Below are positions 8,245 to 18,071 of a DNA stretch of 64,000 bases, piece after piece. The stretch spans positions 62,001 to 126,000 of the forward strand of contig NZ_JACOGG010000012.1 in assembly GCF_014284365.1 (NCBI RefSeq). Reading direction: 5' to 3'. Position 1 is the first letter of the stretch; the number at the start of each line of letters is the position of its first letter. The stretch is from Cognatundibacterium rugosum (GTDB lineage: Bacteria > Pseudomonadota > Gammaproteobacteria > Burkholderiales > Burkholderiaceae_D). The notes below the pieces were generated by a model that did no database searches, had not been told where the DNA came from, and worked only from the letters and a program-made list of their open reading frames with translations. Both the position numbers and the translations under genes were made by a program.

Positions 8245-10941
8245 TTACACAGTCACCGGATTTGGTTTATCCGCATCAATGCCGTACTTGGCGATTGCCT
8301 GGGCAACCACGGAAGCAGACAAAGCGCCTTCGTCAGCCAGGCTTTTCAGTGCAGCGATGACGACGAAATAGCGGTTAACTTCAAAGAATTCACGCAGTTT
8401 TGCGCGGGTATCGGAACGGCCATAGCCATCGGTACCCAGAACTTTATAGCTGCGGTCTTTAGGAATGAAAGCACGGACCTGTTCTGCAAAAGTGCGCATG
8501 TAATCGGTCGATACCACGATAGGGCCCTGGGTGTCCTTCAGACATTCAGTGATGTAAGGCAGACGCGCAGTTTCGGTCGGGTGCAGCATGTTCCAGCGTT
8601 CTGCATCCTGGCCATCACGTGCCAGCAACGTGAAGGAAGGCGCAGACCAGACATCAGCAGCGATACCCCAGTCGTTTTTCAGCAATTCAGCAGCAGCAAT
8701 CACTTCACGCAGTATCGTGCCTGAACCCAGCAACTGAACGCGGTGTTTGGTGACTTCCGGTGCTTTCTGCAGCGGGTACAGACCTTTCAGGATGCCCTCT
8801 TCCTGACCTGGCTGGATGCCTGGATGGCTGTAGTTCTCGTTCATCAGTGTGATGTAGTAGAACACGTCTTCCTGGTTGGTGATCATGCGACGCAAACCGT
8901 CATGGATGATCACGGCTACTTCATGCGCGAAGGTCGGATCGTAAGGTACGCAGTTAGGGATGGTGGACGCCAGGATGTGGCTGTGTCCGTCTTCATGCTG
9001 CAAACCTTCACCATTGAGTGTAGTACGGCCAGCCGTGCCGCCCAGCAGGAAGCCGCGTGCGCGCATATCACCCGCAGCCCAGGCCAGATCGCCGATACGC
9101 TGCAGACCGAACATCGAGTAATAGGTGTAGAACGGGATCATCACGCGGTTATTGGTCGAGTAGGAAGTCGCCGCAGCGATCCAGGAACTCATACCACCGG
9201 CTTCATTGATACCCTCTTGCAGAATCTGGCCGGCTTTATCTTCACGGTAGTACATGACCTGGTCTTTATCGACCGGTTCGTACAGCTGACCGACCTGGCT
9301 GAAAATACCGATCTGACGGAACAGACCTTCCATACCGAAAGTACGCGATTCATCCACCATGATAGGCACCACGCGTGGACCAACGCTGGCATCACGCAGC
9401 AAGGCGGTCAGGATACGTACATAGGCTGCAGTAGTAGAGATTTCACGGCCTTCGGCAGTCGGCTCCAGCATGGCCTGGAAAGCTGAAAGTTGCGGTACGA
9501 CCAGTTGTTCATCCGCTTTCTGACGACGTTGTGGCAGGTAACCACCGAGGGCACGGCGGCGCTCATGCAGATACTGCATTTCCGGCGTGTCATCAGCCGG
9601 CTTAAAGAATGGGATTTCCGGCAATTGCTCATCGGCGATAGGTAACTGGAAGCGGTCACGCATTGCTTTGATTGCGTCATCATCCAGCTTCTTGGTGTTA
9701 TGCGCCGTATTGCGCGCTTCGCCAGCCTTACCGAAGCCAAAGCCCTTGATACTCTTAGCCAGAATCACAGTAGGCTGGCCTTTGTTTTCCTGCGCGACTT
9801 TGAATGCGGCGTAAATTTTGTGTGGGTCATGACCACCACGGGTCAGACGCCAGATATCGTCATCCGACATATTGGCGACCATGTCCAGCAATTTAGGATG
9901 CTTACCGAAGAAATGCTTACGCACGTACGCACCGTCTTTGGCTTTGTAGTTCTGATATTCGCCGTCTACGGTTTCCATCATCACTTTTTGCAGGATGCCT
10001 TCTTTGTCTTTCGCCAGCAACTCATCCCAGCCACTGCCCCAGATCACTTTAATGACATTCCAGCCAGCGCCACGGAAATCGGATTCGAGTTCCTGAATGA
10101 TTTTGCCGTTTCCACGTACCGGGCCATCAAGGCGTTGCAGATTACAGTTAACCACGATGACCAGATTGTCCAGCTGTTCGCGGCCAGCCATACCGATCGC
10201 GCCCATGGATTCCGGCTCATCCATCTCACCGTCACCGCAGAAGGCCCAGACTTTACGCTTCTCGGTATCAGCAATGCCACGTGCATGCAGATACTTCAGG
10301 AAGCGTGCCTGGTAAATCGCCATCAAGGGGCCCAGACCCATCGATACGGTAGGAAATTGCCAGAAGTCTGGCATCAGTTTTGGATGCGGATAGGAGGACA
10401 AACCTTTGCCATCGACTTCGCGACGGAAGTGCAGCAATTGTTCTTCACTGATACGGCCTTCGAGGAAAGCACGGGCGTAAATACCAGGTGCAGAGTGGCC
10501 CTGGATGTACAACAGGTCGCCGCCATGTTCTTCGGTCGGTGCATGCCAGAAGTGATTAAAGCCTATGCCCAGCATGTTTGCCAGGGAGGCGAAACTGGAC
10601 AAGTGACCGCCGAGGTCGCCATCCACACGATTGGCTTTGACCACCATCGCCATCGCATTCCAGCGCATATAAGAGCGCAGACGTTCTTCGATTTCCAGAT
10701 TGCCAGGGCAGTGCACACCCTGATCAGCCGTGATGGTATTGACGTAGGCGGTATTACTGGAGAAAGGAATATGCGCACCGCGACGGCGTGCCAGATCCAG
10801 CATACGCTCCATCAGATAGTGGGCACGGTCAGGGCCTTCCAGCTCGATCACAGCTTCGAGTGCATCTAACCACTCGTTGGTTTCCATAACATCAGGATCA
10901 TTAACGGCTTGCGCCAGAACTTGGTCTATCTGAGGTGACAT
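8245..10941 (-). CDS. aceE: Pyruvate dehydrogenase E1 component (homodimeric type)
   Basis: An 898-residue thiamine-diphosphate enzyme that decarboxylates pyruvate and acetylates E2 lipoyl groups. The ThDP motif begins GDGEMDEPES and ends NLVIVVNCN. Other family landmarks are HLSSFASLA, GHSAPGIYARAF and a C-terminal GTDGYGRSDTR. Length matches single-chain E1 enzymes of Gram-negative bacteria. I use the ATG at 10941 (MSPQIDQV), which has GGAG six bases upstream, rather than the in-frame start at 10986. It is the first gene of the aceE-aceF-lpdA operon, with a promoter candidate at 11025-11053. Confidence 0.96.
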   Translation of the reverse strand: MSPQIDQVLAQAVNDPDVMETNEWLDALEAVIELEGPDRAHYLMERMLDLARRRGAHIPFSSNTAYVNTITADQGVHCPGNLEIEERLRSYMRWNAMAMVVKANRVDGDLGGHLSSFASLANMLGIGFNHFWHAPTEEHGGDLLYIQGHSAPGIYARAFLEGRISEEQLLHFRREVDGKGLSSYPHPKLMPDFWQFPTVSMGLGPLMAIYQARFLKYLHARGIADTEKRKVWAFCGDGEMDEPESMGAIGMAGREQLDNLVIVVNCNLQRLDGPVRGNGKIIQELESDFRGAGWNVIKVIWGSGWDELLAKDKEGILQKVMMETVDGEYQNYKAKDGAYVRKHFFGKHPKLLDMVANMSDDDIWRLTRGGHDPHKIYAAFKVAQENKGQPTVILAKSIKGFGFGKAGEARNTAHNTKKLDDDAIKAMRDRFQLPIADEQLPEIPFFKPADDTPEMQYLHERRRALGGYLPQRRQKADEQLVVPQLSAFQAMLEPTAEGREISTTAAYVRILTALLRDASVGPRVVPIMVDESRTFGMEGLFRQIGIFSQVGQLYEPVDKDQVMYYREDKAGQILQEGINEAGGMSSWIAAATSYSTNNRVMIPFYTYYSMFGLQRIGDLAWAAGDMRARGFLLGGTAGRTTLNGEGLQHEDGHSHILASTIPNCVPYDPTFAHEVAVIIHDGLRRMITNQEDVFYYITLMNENYSHPGIQPGQEEGILKGLYPLQKAPEVTKHRVQLLGSGTILREVIAAAELLKNDWGIAADVWSAPSFTLLARDGQDAERWNMLHPTETARLPYITECLKDTQGPIVVSTDYMRTFAEQVRAFIPKDRSYKVLGTDGYGRSDTRAKLREFFEVNRYFVVIAALKSLADEGALSASVVAQAIAKYGIDADKPNPVTV

Positions 10942-11024
10942 ACGGGTCTCCGGTTGGTGCGCTGACAGGTGCAGCGGCGTTTGCATATCGACGAATTTAC
11001 AGCTTCAATTTTTTTAGCTTAAGC

Positions 11025-11053
11025 ATTCTAGCAGGGCTTTTTTCATTTTCCAA
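11025..11053 (-). promoter_or_regulatory. Sigma-70 promoter candidate for aceE
   Basis: On the minus strand TTGGAA (complement of 11048-11053) and TAGAAT (complement of 11025-11030) are separated by 17 bases. A TGC immediately before the TAGAAT gives an extended -10 element. The start would lie near 11018, about 77 bases before the aceE ATG. I see no PdhR-type operator. Confidence 0.6.
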
Positions 11054-11205
11054 ATAGTGATATTTGATTTCATAATGCGATATTTTGTTTGCACTGCAAC
11101 ACACTATGGAGAGCTTATTTTTATTGCCAAATAAATCACACCCCCTGCGATAAGCTGTCGTTTTTTTGCCATGCGGGCTGCGCACTGTCAGCCCTCCCCC
11201 TCCCC

Positions 11206-11244
11206 AAAAAAAAACAGGGCAATGATTGCTCATTGCCCTGTTTT
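11206..11244 (-). terminator. Rho-independent terminator behind the TonB-receptor remnant
   Basis: The arms CAGGGCAATGA and TCATTGCCCTG flank a four-base loop. On the minus strand they are followed by a run of nine T residues, so it terminates leftward transcription from the truncated receptor gene. Its full preservation suggests the gene was intact not long ago. Confidence 0.85.
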
Positions 11245-11335
11245 AGGTACCGCTGTCGATTCACCGGTCTCACGATCAGCGTATCGGGCCTACACTGCGC
11301 GAATCTGGTCGCACAGCATAAACCTGCCCGCAGCA

Positions 11336-11581
11336 TTATTTGAACTGATACTTCAAACCTACTTTGAAGTAACGGCCAATTGCACCGCTGGCATCCATCG
11401 GGTTGTAGCTCATGCCTCCGTAAGTCAGCGGATCCAGTGGAGCCACTTTATCGAACAGATTCTGCACCGAACCAAACACTTCCAGATTCTTCATGGCTTT
11501 CCAACGGAAAGACAGATCGACTGTTGTAAACGAAGCCAGTGTGCAATCTGAAGTAGGCGCATTGCTGAGATGCATGCTCAC
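11336..11581 (-). pseudogene. C-terminal remnant of a TonB-dependent receptor
   Basis: About 81 residues are readable and they correspond to the last strands of a TonB-dependent outer-membrane receptor. They include SFTTVDLSFRW, NLEVFGSVQNLFDK and a terminal VGLKYQFK with aromatic-x-aromatic character ending the barrel. Full receptors are 700-1000 residues, so the plug and most of the barrel are missing. Upstream the frame is closed by a stop near 11610 and the remaining 270 bases to folD carry no receptor-like sequence. The GTG at 11581 is only the first possible start. I regard it as a deletion remnant. The ligand cannot be inferred. Confidence 0.75.
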
Positions 11582-11887
11582 TTTTGCCCATTTTTTATAA
11601 AAACTTAATCAGAACTTTATGCTTATCCCCATCAGAGTGATGACCACCGTCACATTCATGGTGTAGCCAATACTACCTGCGCAACTAACTCACAGGGGCA
11701 ATTTTGCGTAAGTCCTAATTGCGTAGCATCCATCATTAAATAAATAAAAAACCATGTAATACAATAGTAAGAAATACCTAAACCATGACAAAAATCGACG
11801 TGCATGCGTACCATGCGCCAGTCCATGCGTTATAGCCGGGCTGCATCCTTTATAATCACGCTTTGACCTAGCTCTCTACCCACCATC
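11582..11887. other. Non-coding region between receptor remnant and folD
   Basis: No gene is recognisable in this AT-rich 306-base stretch. A TATAAT hexamer at 11851-11856 is a plausible -10 for folD, though no good -35 lies 17 bases upstream. The rest may be decayed receptor-gene flank. Confidence 0.5.
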
Positions 11888-12733
11888 ATGACCGCCCAAA
11901 TCATCAACGGAACCGAACTCTCCCAACAAATCCGCGCCGACGTCAAACAACGCGCCGCCGCCCTGAGTGCCAAAGGCCAGCAACCTGGTCTGGCCGTCAT
12001 ACTGGTTGGCGACAATCCCGCCTCCCAGGTGTATGTACGCAACAAAGTCAAAGCCTGCGAGGATTGCGGCTTTTACTCTGTCTTGGAAAAATACGAAGGC
12101 AATCTGAGCGAAGCTGAATTGCTGGCGCATATCTCACGCCTGAATCAGGATCCAAAAATTCACGGCATCCTGGTACAACTGCCTTTACCTGCGCATATCG
12201 ATGCCAATAAAGTCATCGAAGCGATCGCCGCTGAAAAAGACGTCGATGGCTTCCATATCAGTAACGCCGGTTTGCTGATGACCGGCCAGCCGCTGTTCCG
12301 CCCATGCACACCGTATGGCGTGATGAAAATGCTGGAATCGATTGACTATCCGGTACGCGGCGCCAATGCTGTCGTGGTCGGTGCTTCCAATATCGTCGGC
12401 AAACCGCAAGCTATGTTGCTCTTGCAAGCCGGCGCGACCGTCACCATCTGTAATTCCAAGACCCGTGATCTGGGCGCGCACACCCGCAACGCCGACATCC
12501 TGGTCGTCGCCACTGGCAAACGTAATCTGGTCACTGCCAACATGATTAAGCCAGGCGCAGTCGTGATCGACGTCGGCATGAACCGCGATGATGAAGGCAA
12601 GCTGTGTGGTGACGTCGATTACCTGCCAAGTAAAGAAGTTGCGGGCTACATCACGCCGGTACCGGGTGGCGTGGGTCCGATGACCATCACGATGTTACTG
12701 GTGAATACTATCGAAGCTGCAGAAAGAATGTAA
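11888..12733 (+). CDS. folD: Bifunctional methylenetetrahydrofolate dehydrogenase / methenyltetrahydrofolate cyclohydrolase
   Basis: A 281-residue enzyme that interconverts 5,10-methylene-THF and 10-formyl-THF, supplying one-carbon units for purines and formyl-Met. The catalytic Tyr/Lys pair is in [17 protein letters not shown], the dinucleotide-binding segment [12 protein letters not shown], and the C-terminal signature PGGVGPMT are all present. Length is normal. It is followed after 2 bases by prlC, so the two are probably co-transcribed. A -10-like TATAAT lies 32 bases before the ATG. Confidence 0.97.
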   Translation: MTAQIINGTELSQQIRADVKQRAAALSAKGQQPGLAVILVGDNPASQVYVRNKVKACEDCGFYSVLEKYEGNLSEAELLAHISRLNQDPKIHGILVQLPLPAHIDANKVIEAIAAEKDVDGFHISNAGLLMTGQPLFRPCTPYGVMKMLESIDYPVRGANAVVVGASNIVGKPQAMLLLQAGATVTICNSKTRDLGAHTRNADILVVATGKRNLVTANMIKPGAVVIDVGMNRDDEGKLCGDVDYLPSKEVAGYITPVPGGVGPMTITMLLVNTIEAAERM

Positions 12734-12735
12734 AT

Positions 12736-14802
12736 ATGAAAGAAGCCTATCCATTGCTGGACCAGAGTGATCTGACCCGTTTTCAAGATATCCGTGCCGA
12801 ACAGGTAACGCCGTCAATTGCCGAATTGCTGAACCAGGCGCGCGCAGTCGTGGCACGTCTGAGCAGCGCAAGCGAGGCGCCGGACTGGGAACATTTCGTC
12901 CAGCCTTTGGAAGAGGCGACTGAAAAACTCGGACGCGCCTGGAGCGTGGTCGGCCATCTGAATGCCGTTGCTGACACACCCGACATGCGTGCAGCCTACA
13001 ACGACAATCAGGCCGCGGTGACTGAATTCTGGACCGAACTCGGCCAGAATCTGGCACTGTTTGAGCGCTATAAAGCCTTGCAGGCAAGTCCGGATTTTTC
13101 ATCTTATTCACAGGCACGCAAAACCATCGTCGAACATGCGATCCGCGATTTCCGTCTGAGTGGCGCTGAATTAGCGGACGACAAAAAGCAGCGTTATGCG
13201 GACATTCAGGAACAGCAAGCCGCACTGACTACCCGTTTTTCTGAAAACGTACTCGATGCCACCAATGATTTTGGCTTGTGGGTGGACACGGAACAAGAAC
13301 TCAGCGGTTTGCCGCAGGATGTGATTCATGCCGCTAAAGCGGCGGCAGAAAAAGACGGTAAGCCCGGCTATAAATTCACGCTGCATTTCCCATCTTATTA
13401 TCCCCTGCTGCAATATGCAGAAAACCGCAGCCTGCGCGAACAGATTTATCGTGCCAATGCGACCAAAGCCTCAGAACTGGGTGCAAATCCTGACTGGGAT
13501 AACAGCGCCATCATGCGTGAATTACTGGCCTTGCGGCGTGAAGAAGCGCAGCTACTCGGCTATGCGCATTTTGCTGAAGTGTCGCTGGTCAGCAAAATGG
13601 CAGACTCACCGGCACAAGTAATCAGCTTCCTCGAAGATCTGGCACAACGTGCGCGTCCCTATGCAGAACAGGATTTGCAAGAGCTGCGTCAGTTCGCCAG
13701 CGAACAATGCGGCCTGAATGAACTGCAGGCATGGGACGTTGCCTTCGTCTCTGAAAAACTGCGTGAACAACGCTATGCGTTTTCTGAGCAGGAAGTCAAA
13801 CAATACTTTCCTGAACATAAAGTCGTGGCCGGTTTATTCCGTGTCATCCAAACCCTGTTCTCAGTCTCGATTTTGCCGGATCATGCCCCCAGCTGGCACC
13901 CGGATGTCAAATTCTTCCGCATAGAAAAAGATGGGCAATTACTGGGACAATTTTACCTCGACCTGTATGCACGCTCCGGCAAGCGTGGTGGCGCATGGAT
14001 GGATGATGCGCGCGGCCGCCGTCGCATCGGTGAACACATACAAACGCCAGTGGCGTATCTGGTCTGTAACTTCTCAGAACCGCTCAGTATCCATGGCGTG
14101 ACGCGTCCAGCCTTGTTTACCCATGATGAAGTGATTACCCTGTTCCATGAATTCGGTCACGGTCTGCATCATATGCTGACTCAGGTTGACGATTTATCGG
14201 TATCCGGCATTTCCGGTGTGGAGTGGGATGCGGTTGAGCTGCCATCGCAGTTCATGGAGAATTTCTGCTGGGAGTGGGACGTGTTGCAGGAAATGACTGC
14301 GCACATCGATACAGGTGAGACGCTGCCACGCGCGCTGTACGACAAAATGATTGCGGCCAAAAACTTCCAGTCCGGCTTACAAACCCTGCGCCAGGTGGAA
14401 TTTGCACTGATGGATATGCGTCTGCACAGTGAGTTCGATCCGACAGATAACAGCACCAGCATACAGGATGTGGTGGATGCAGTGCGCCAGCAAGTTGCAG
14501 TACTGATGCCGCCGGCCTTCAATCGTATGCAGCATTCCTTCAGCCATATTTTTGCCGGTGGCTATGCGGCTGGCTATTACAGTTATAAATGGGCAGAAGT
14601 CTTATCTGCCGACGCCTATGCCGCCTTTGAAGAAAGCGCTGCACAGGAAGGCAGCAGTCTGTCGGCTGCGACCGGTGAACGCTTCCGGCGCGAAATTCTG
14701 GAAGTTGGCGGCTCGCGCCCAGCCTTAGCGTCTTTTCAGGCTTTCCGCGGCAGAGCGCCTGCCATCGATGCTTTATTACGCCATAGCGGCATGGCAGCCT
14801 GA
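12736..14802 (+). CDS. prlC: Oligopeptidase A, M3 family zinc metallopeptidase
   Basis: A 688-residue cytosolic peptidase that degrades oligopeptides, including cleaved signal peptides. The zinc motif HEFGHGLHHML (HExxH) lies near residue 470, with the downstream glutamate ligand in SGVEWDAVELPSQFMEN. The C-terminal part has AGGYAAGYYSYKWAE, typical of M3A enzymes. Length matches E. coli PrlC. It starts two bases after the folD stop and is followed by a secreted glutaredoxin-like protein gene after 21 bases. Confidence 0.95.
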   Translation: MKEAYPLLDQSDLTRFQDIRAEQVTPSIAELLNQARAVVARLSSASEAPDWEHFVQPLEEATEKLGRAWSVVGHLNAVADTPDMRAAYNDNQAAVTEFWTELGQNLALFERYKALQASPDFSSYSQARKTIVEHAIRDFRLSGAELADDKKQRYADIQEQQAALTTRFSENVLDATNDFGLWVDTEQELSGLPQDVIHAAKAAAEKDGKPGYKFTLHFPSYYPLLQYAENRSLREQIYRANATKASELGANPDWDNSAIMRELLALRREEAQLLGYAHFAEVSLVSKMADSPAQVISFLEDLAQRARPYAEQDLQELRQFASEQCGLNELQAWDVAFVSEKLREQRYAFSEQEVKQYFPEHKVVAGLFRVIQTLFSVSILPDHAPSWHPDVKFFRIEKDGQLLGQFYLDLYARSGKRGGAWMDDARGRRRIGEHIQTPVAYLVCNFSEPLSIHGVTRPALFTHDEVITLFHEFGHGLHHMLTQVDDLSVSGISGVEWDAVELPSQFMENFCWEWDVLQEMTAHIDTGETLPRALYDKMIAAKNFQSGLQTLRQVEFALMDMRLHSEFDPTDNSTSIQDVVDAVRQQVAVLMPPAFNRMQHSFSHIFAGGYAAGYYSYKWAEVLSADAYAAFEESAAQEGSSLSAATGERFRREILEVGGSRPALASFQAFRGRAPAIDALLRHSGMAA

Positions 14803-14823
14803 TTTCAGCAAATGGAGAAAGCA

Positions 14824-15444
14824 ATGCCTACTTTGCCTCAAACATTCCGCCCTGCCCTGCTGGCTTGCGCGATGTTGTTATGTGCCGCGCAAGCGCAGGC
14901 GCAGTTGTATAAGACAGTGGGGCCGGACGGTAAAATTACCTATTCAGACACACCGCCGGCCGCCAATCAAAAGCTGCTGGAAACCCGCAGCCTGAATCCT
15001 GCGGCCGAAAGTAATCGCTTTCCGTATGAGCTGTCACTGGCCGTGAGTAAAAACCCGGTCACGATTTATACCGGTAACAACTGCGCTCCGTGCAACGAGG
15101 GCAAAGCCTTCTTGAAATCAGCAGGCATCCCATTCGCTGAAAAAACGGTGAAAACCAAAGAGGACAGCGACAAGCTGCAACAAGTCAGCGGTGATACGCA
15201 GCTGCCCTACTTGCAAGTGGGTAGCCGCAGTCTGCATGGCTACAATACCGAAGACTGGAAAAGCGCACTCAGCAGTGCCGGTTATCCGTCCAGTAATATG
15301 CTGCCTGGCGACTACCGCTATCCCGCAGCAGAAAGTGCTGCGCCCGTCACAGCTACCGCAAACAAGGCGGCAGAACCCGCAGCAAAGAAAAAGAAGCAGC
15401 CTGAGCCTGTGAAAAAAGAAGCCGACAATGGATTCCGGTTCTGA
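14824..15444 (+). CDS. Secreted DUF4124 / glutaredoxin-like protein
   Basis: A 206-residue protein with a cleavable signal peptide (residues 1-25, ending AQAQAQ). A DUF4124 segment follows (LYKTVGPDGKITYSDTPP), then a glutaredoxin-like domain (about 70-155) with the redox motif CAPC and a cis-Pro region QLPYLQVG. The tail is rich in Ala, Lys and Pro. It is probably a periplasmic thiol-disulfide protein; partners are unknown. I start at 14824 rather than 14812 because GGAGA lies inside the longer version, seven bases before this ATG. It sits between prlC and holC in a tight plus-strand run. Confidence 0.82.
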   Translation: MPTLPQTFRPALLACAMLLCAAQAQAQLYKTVGPDGKITYSDTPPAANQKLLETRSLNPAAESNRFPYELSLAVSKNPVTIYTGNNCAPCNEGKAFLKSAGIPFAEKTVKTKEDSDKLQQVSGDTQLPYLQVGSRSLHGYNTEDWKSALSSAGYPSSNMLPGDYRYPAAESAAPVTATANKAAEPAAKKKKQPEPVKKEADNGFRF

Positions 15445-15447
15445 ACA

Positions 15448-15864
15448 ATGAAGATAGACTTTCACAGCAATGTCGCCGACAAACTGAATTACACCTGCCG
15501 CCTGATACGCAAAGCCTATAACGCTGGCGCCAGGCTGGTGGTGTTCGATAGCGATACCAGCCAGCTACGTCAGCTGGATGAGGCACTATGGACATTGACC
15601 GAAGCGGAGTTTTTGCCGCATGTAGGCATGGATCATGCCATGGCCAGCCTCACTCCCATCATTTTCAGCGCAGGCAGGCTCAATGACAGCCCTCATTTTG
15701 ATTTGCTGATCAATCTGAGCACCAGTGTGCCTGAACATTATCAACAATTTGGCCGTATGATAGAAATCGTCAGTCAGGAACAGGCAGCGACCCTGGCTGG
15801 ACGCGAACGCTATCGCTATTATCAACAGCAGGGGCACAGCCTCAGCCATTATCCCGCTAAATAA
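15448..15864 (+). CDS. holC: DNA polymerase III chi subunit
   Basis: A 138-residue accessory subunit of the clamp-loader complex that contacts SSB. Features are the N-terminal IDFHSNVADKLNYTCRLIRKAY, the central ALWTLTEAEFLPH, and the C-terminal RERYRYYQQQGH pattern seen in HolC proteins. It begins 3 bases after the preceding stop and is followed by a DUF2486-like gene one base downstream. It is often next to pepA in other proteobacteria; that gene is not here. Confidence 0.9.
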   Translation: MKIDFHSNVADKLNYTCRLIRKAYNAGARLVVFDSDTSQLRQLDEALWTLTEAEFLPHVGMDHAMASLTPIIFSAGRLNDSPHFDLLINLSTSVPEHYQQFGRMIEIVSQEQAATLAGRERYRYYQQQGHSLSHYPAK

Positions 15865-15865
15865 C

Positions 15866-16252
15866 ATGAGCAATCTGATTGATGCCAACATTCCGGTTCT
15901 GACTGAGGTCATTTTGCCCGATGAAAAAATCAGCACGATACCGCCTGTCACCGAAACAGCGCCAGCCTTAACACAGGACTTGGCCGCGGTCAGCGAACCG
16001 GCTGTTGAAAGCCTGCCGCAGCAAGACTGGCAAGAGCTGGAACAGAATGTCAAAGAAGCCGTGCTCAAACAAGTATTGACGCGTGTGGATTTTGTCCTTG
16101 AGCATCGGGTCAGGGACGGGCTGGCCGATGTGTTACAAACGGCTGTCGATAAACTGGCAGATGAAATCCGTGCCGGCCTGTCAAAATCGCTGGAAGAACT
16201 GATTACGCGCTCAGTGAATCAGGAAATTTCCAAACTGCGTTCAGGTAAATAA
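15866..16252 (+). CDS. DUF2486-like hypothetical protein
   Basis: A 128-residue protein with an N-terminal ANIPVLTEVI motif. I associate this motif with the Burkholderiales family DUF2486, commonly found next to holC, from memory and without a search. A low-complexity Pro/Thr/Ala stretch follows (about 25-50), then an amphipathic, probably coiled-coil C-terminal half (about 55-128). There is no signal peptide or catalytic motif. Translation is probably coupled to holC, with one base between stop and ATG. The function is unknown; the position suggests only co-expression. Confidence 0.75.
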   Translation: MSNLIDANIPVLTEVILPDEKISTIPPVTETAPALTQDLAAVSEPAVESLPQQDWQELEQNVKEAVLKQVLTRVDFVLEHRVRDGLADVLQTAVDKLADEIRAGLSKSLEELITRSVNQEISKLRSGK

Positions 16253-16335
16253 TGCGTGCAGCGCGCTGGCCGCAGCGCTGGAATCCATGCCCAGCCAAAC
16301 CGGCAGGCTACCTGGCTTGGCGCCATGTCTGAAGC

Positions 16336-17598
16336 ATGAAAGTGATCATCCTCGGCGCGGGTATTATAGGCACTTGCACTGCCTGGGTGCTGGCACGTCA
16401 GGGGCATGAGGTCACCGTCGTCGAACGGCAGCCCGCAGTGGCACTGGAAACCAGCTTTGCCAATGGTGGTCAGATCTCCGTTTCGCATGCCGAACCCTGG
16501 GCCAATCCCGCTGCGCCCGGCATTCTGTTACGTTCACTGGGCAAAGAAGATGCCCCACTGTTGTTCCGTCTGCACGCCGACTGGCAGCAATGGCGCTGGG
16601 CGCTGGCATTTCTGCGTGAATGCAGCCCACACAGAACCAGACAGAATTTGCGTCAGATCGTCGCATTGGCTGACTACAGCCGGCGTTGTCTGGTACAACT
16701 GCGCGCAGAAACCGGTATTGTCTACGATGATTTACAGCGCGGCATCCTGCATTTTTATACCGATGAACAGGAATTCACACGCGCCCAGCGCGTTGCTGCG
16801 CAAATGCGTGAACTCGGCTGCGAACGCCAGACGCTGACGCGTGAACAGGTGTTGCACACCGAACCCGCACTGTATCCGCTTGCACAGCAATTGGTAGGTG
16901 GTGATTACACAGCCAGCGATGAATCCGGCGATATACAGCTATTCGCACGTCAGTTGGCGGAACAAGCCAGTGCTCTGGGTGTACGGTTCTTATTTCAGAG
17001 CGAAATTTGCCGCCTGATCCCCGATGCAAAAACAGGACAACAACTCAGCGCCATAGAAATCATTGACCCGCAAGGGCAACACCAACAATTGACGGCTGAC
17101 GCGTATGTCATGGCGTTGGGCAGCTATTCAGCTGCTTTACTAAGACCGCTAGGTATACGTCTGTCGATTTTTCCCGCCAAGGGCTATTCGGCGACATTCA
17201 CAGTGACGAATCCCCAGGCTGCGCCTCAGGTCTCGCTGACGGATGATGCACACAAACTGGTGTTTTCGCGTCTGGGCCCAAGACTGCGCGTGGCCGGCAC
17301 CTGCGAGATTAATGATTACAGCCGTGCCCTGAATCCAGTGCGCTGCGAAGCGCTGCGTCGTCGTACCCGCGAGTTGTTTCCTGATGCCTGTGATTATGAA
17401 CAAGCCCATTTCTGGGCTGGATTACGCCCGCTGACACCGTCCAACCGCCCCTATATCGGCGCCAGTCAAATGCCGAATCTGTATCTGAACACCGGCCATG
17501 GCAGTCTGGGCTGGACCATGGCTGCCGGATCAGCGTATGCATTGGCAGACATCATGGCAGGACGCCGCCCTGACGTCGATTTTCTGTTTTCAACCTGA
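16336..17598 (+). CDS. dadA: D-amino acid dehydrogenase (small subunit type)
   Basis: A 420-residue FAD-dependent dehydrogenase that oxidises D-amino acids, typically D-alanine, to 2-oxo acids and passes electrons to the respiratory chain. The N-terminal FAD motif is VIILGAGIIGTCTAW with ERQ at the end of the second strand. SFANGGQIS and a C-terminal GLRPLTPSNRPYIG and TGHGSLGWTMA are family signatures. No alanine racemase or Lrp-type gene is adjacent. It is preceded by an 83-base gap with short GC-rich inverted repeats of unclear role. Confidence 0.9.
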   Translation: MKVIILGAGIIGTCTAWVLARQGHEVTVVERQPAVALETSFANGGQISVSHAEPWANPAAPGILLRSLGKEDAPLLFRLHADWQQWRWALAFLRECSPHRTRQNLRQIVALADYSRRCLVQLRAETGIVYDDLQRGILHFYTDEQEFTRAQRVAAQMRELGCERQTLTREQVLHTEPALYPLAQQLVGGDYTASDESGDIQLFARQLAEQASALGVRFLFQSEICRLIPDAKTGQQLSAIEIIDPQGQHQQLTADAYVMALGSYSAALLRPLGIRLSIFPAKGYSATFTVTNPQAAPQVSLTDDAHKLVFSRLGPRLRVAGTCEINDYSRALNPVRCEALRRRTRELFPDACDYEQAHFWAGLRPLTPSNRPYIGASQMPNLYLNTGHGSLGWTMAAGSAYALADIMAGRRPDVDFLFST

Positions 17599-18071
17599 AG
17601 CAAACTGACGGCAATCAAAATGCTGTCCTCTGACAGGCCTGTCACCCATCATTGTCCACTGACAATCAGCAAACTGGGTATCCAAGCATCGTTGTTGCAA
17701 CGCATCAAAATAGTGCAAAAATTGGCGGTCCTCCAAATGCGCGATAACGGTATCAAGCACCCTGTCTGCCGACGTGGATTTCTCGAGCCCGTATGCTGCA
17801 GCGCACATTTTTTTATCTTCTCTGTGCGATTTATTTTTATACCCTGGACCGGACTGGCTGCCCAAGAAAAAAACACGCGCATTTTACGAACAATTTTGGT
17901 GCAAATCCTCCCAAAAAACCGGCATATAAAAAATGCTGCTTAGCTGGAAAAACCGCACAAAATAGCTTTGAGAAATAAAATTTCTGTTGTACCTTTTGTC
18001 TATTCAGTTTTCTGAATAAGTTGGTTAGCAGTATTGTTGTCCTACTTAAAATAAACCTTAGGAGTATGTTC
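17599..18071. other. Intergenic region upstream of livJ with two dyads
   Basis: This 473-base region has no convincing gene; overlapping open frames on both strands (91 and 107 codons) show no family features. Near livJ there are two perfect short dyads: AGAAAT-aaa-ATTTCT (17971-17985) and TATTCAG-tttt-CTGAATA (18001-18018). TAAAAT about 20 bases before the ATG and TTAGCA 16 bases upstream of it are possible promoter hexamers. The dyads could be operators or mRNA leader elements. Confidence 0.5.

Noticed and set aside
17590-17943. Overlapping 91-codon (minus) and 107-codon (plus) frames upstream of livJ
   Set aside because: Neither has a good ribosome site, hydrophobic pattern or family resemblance, and they overlap each other.
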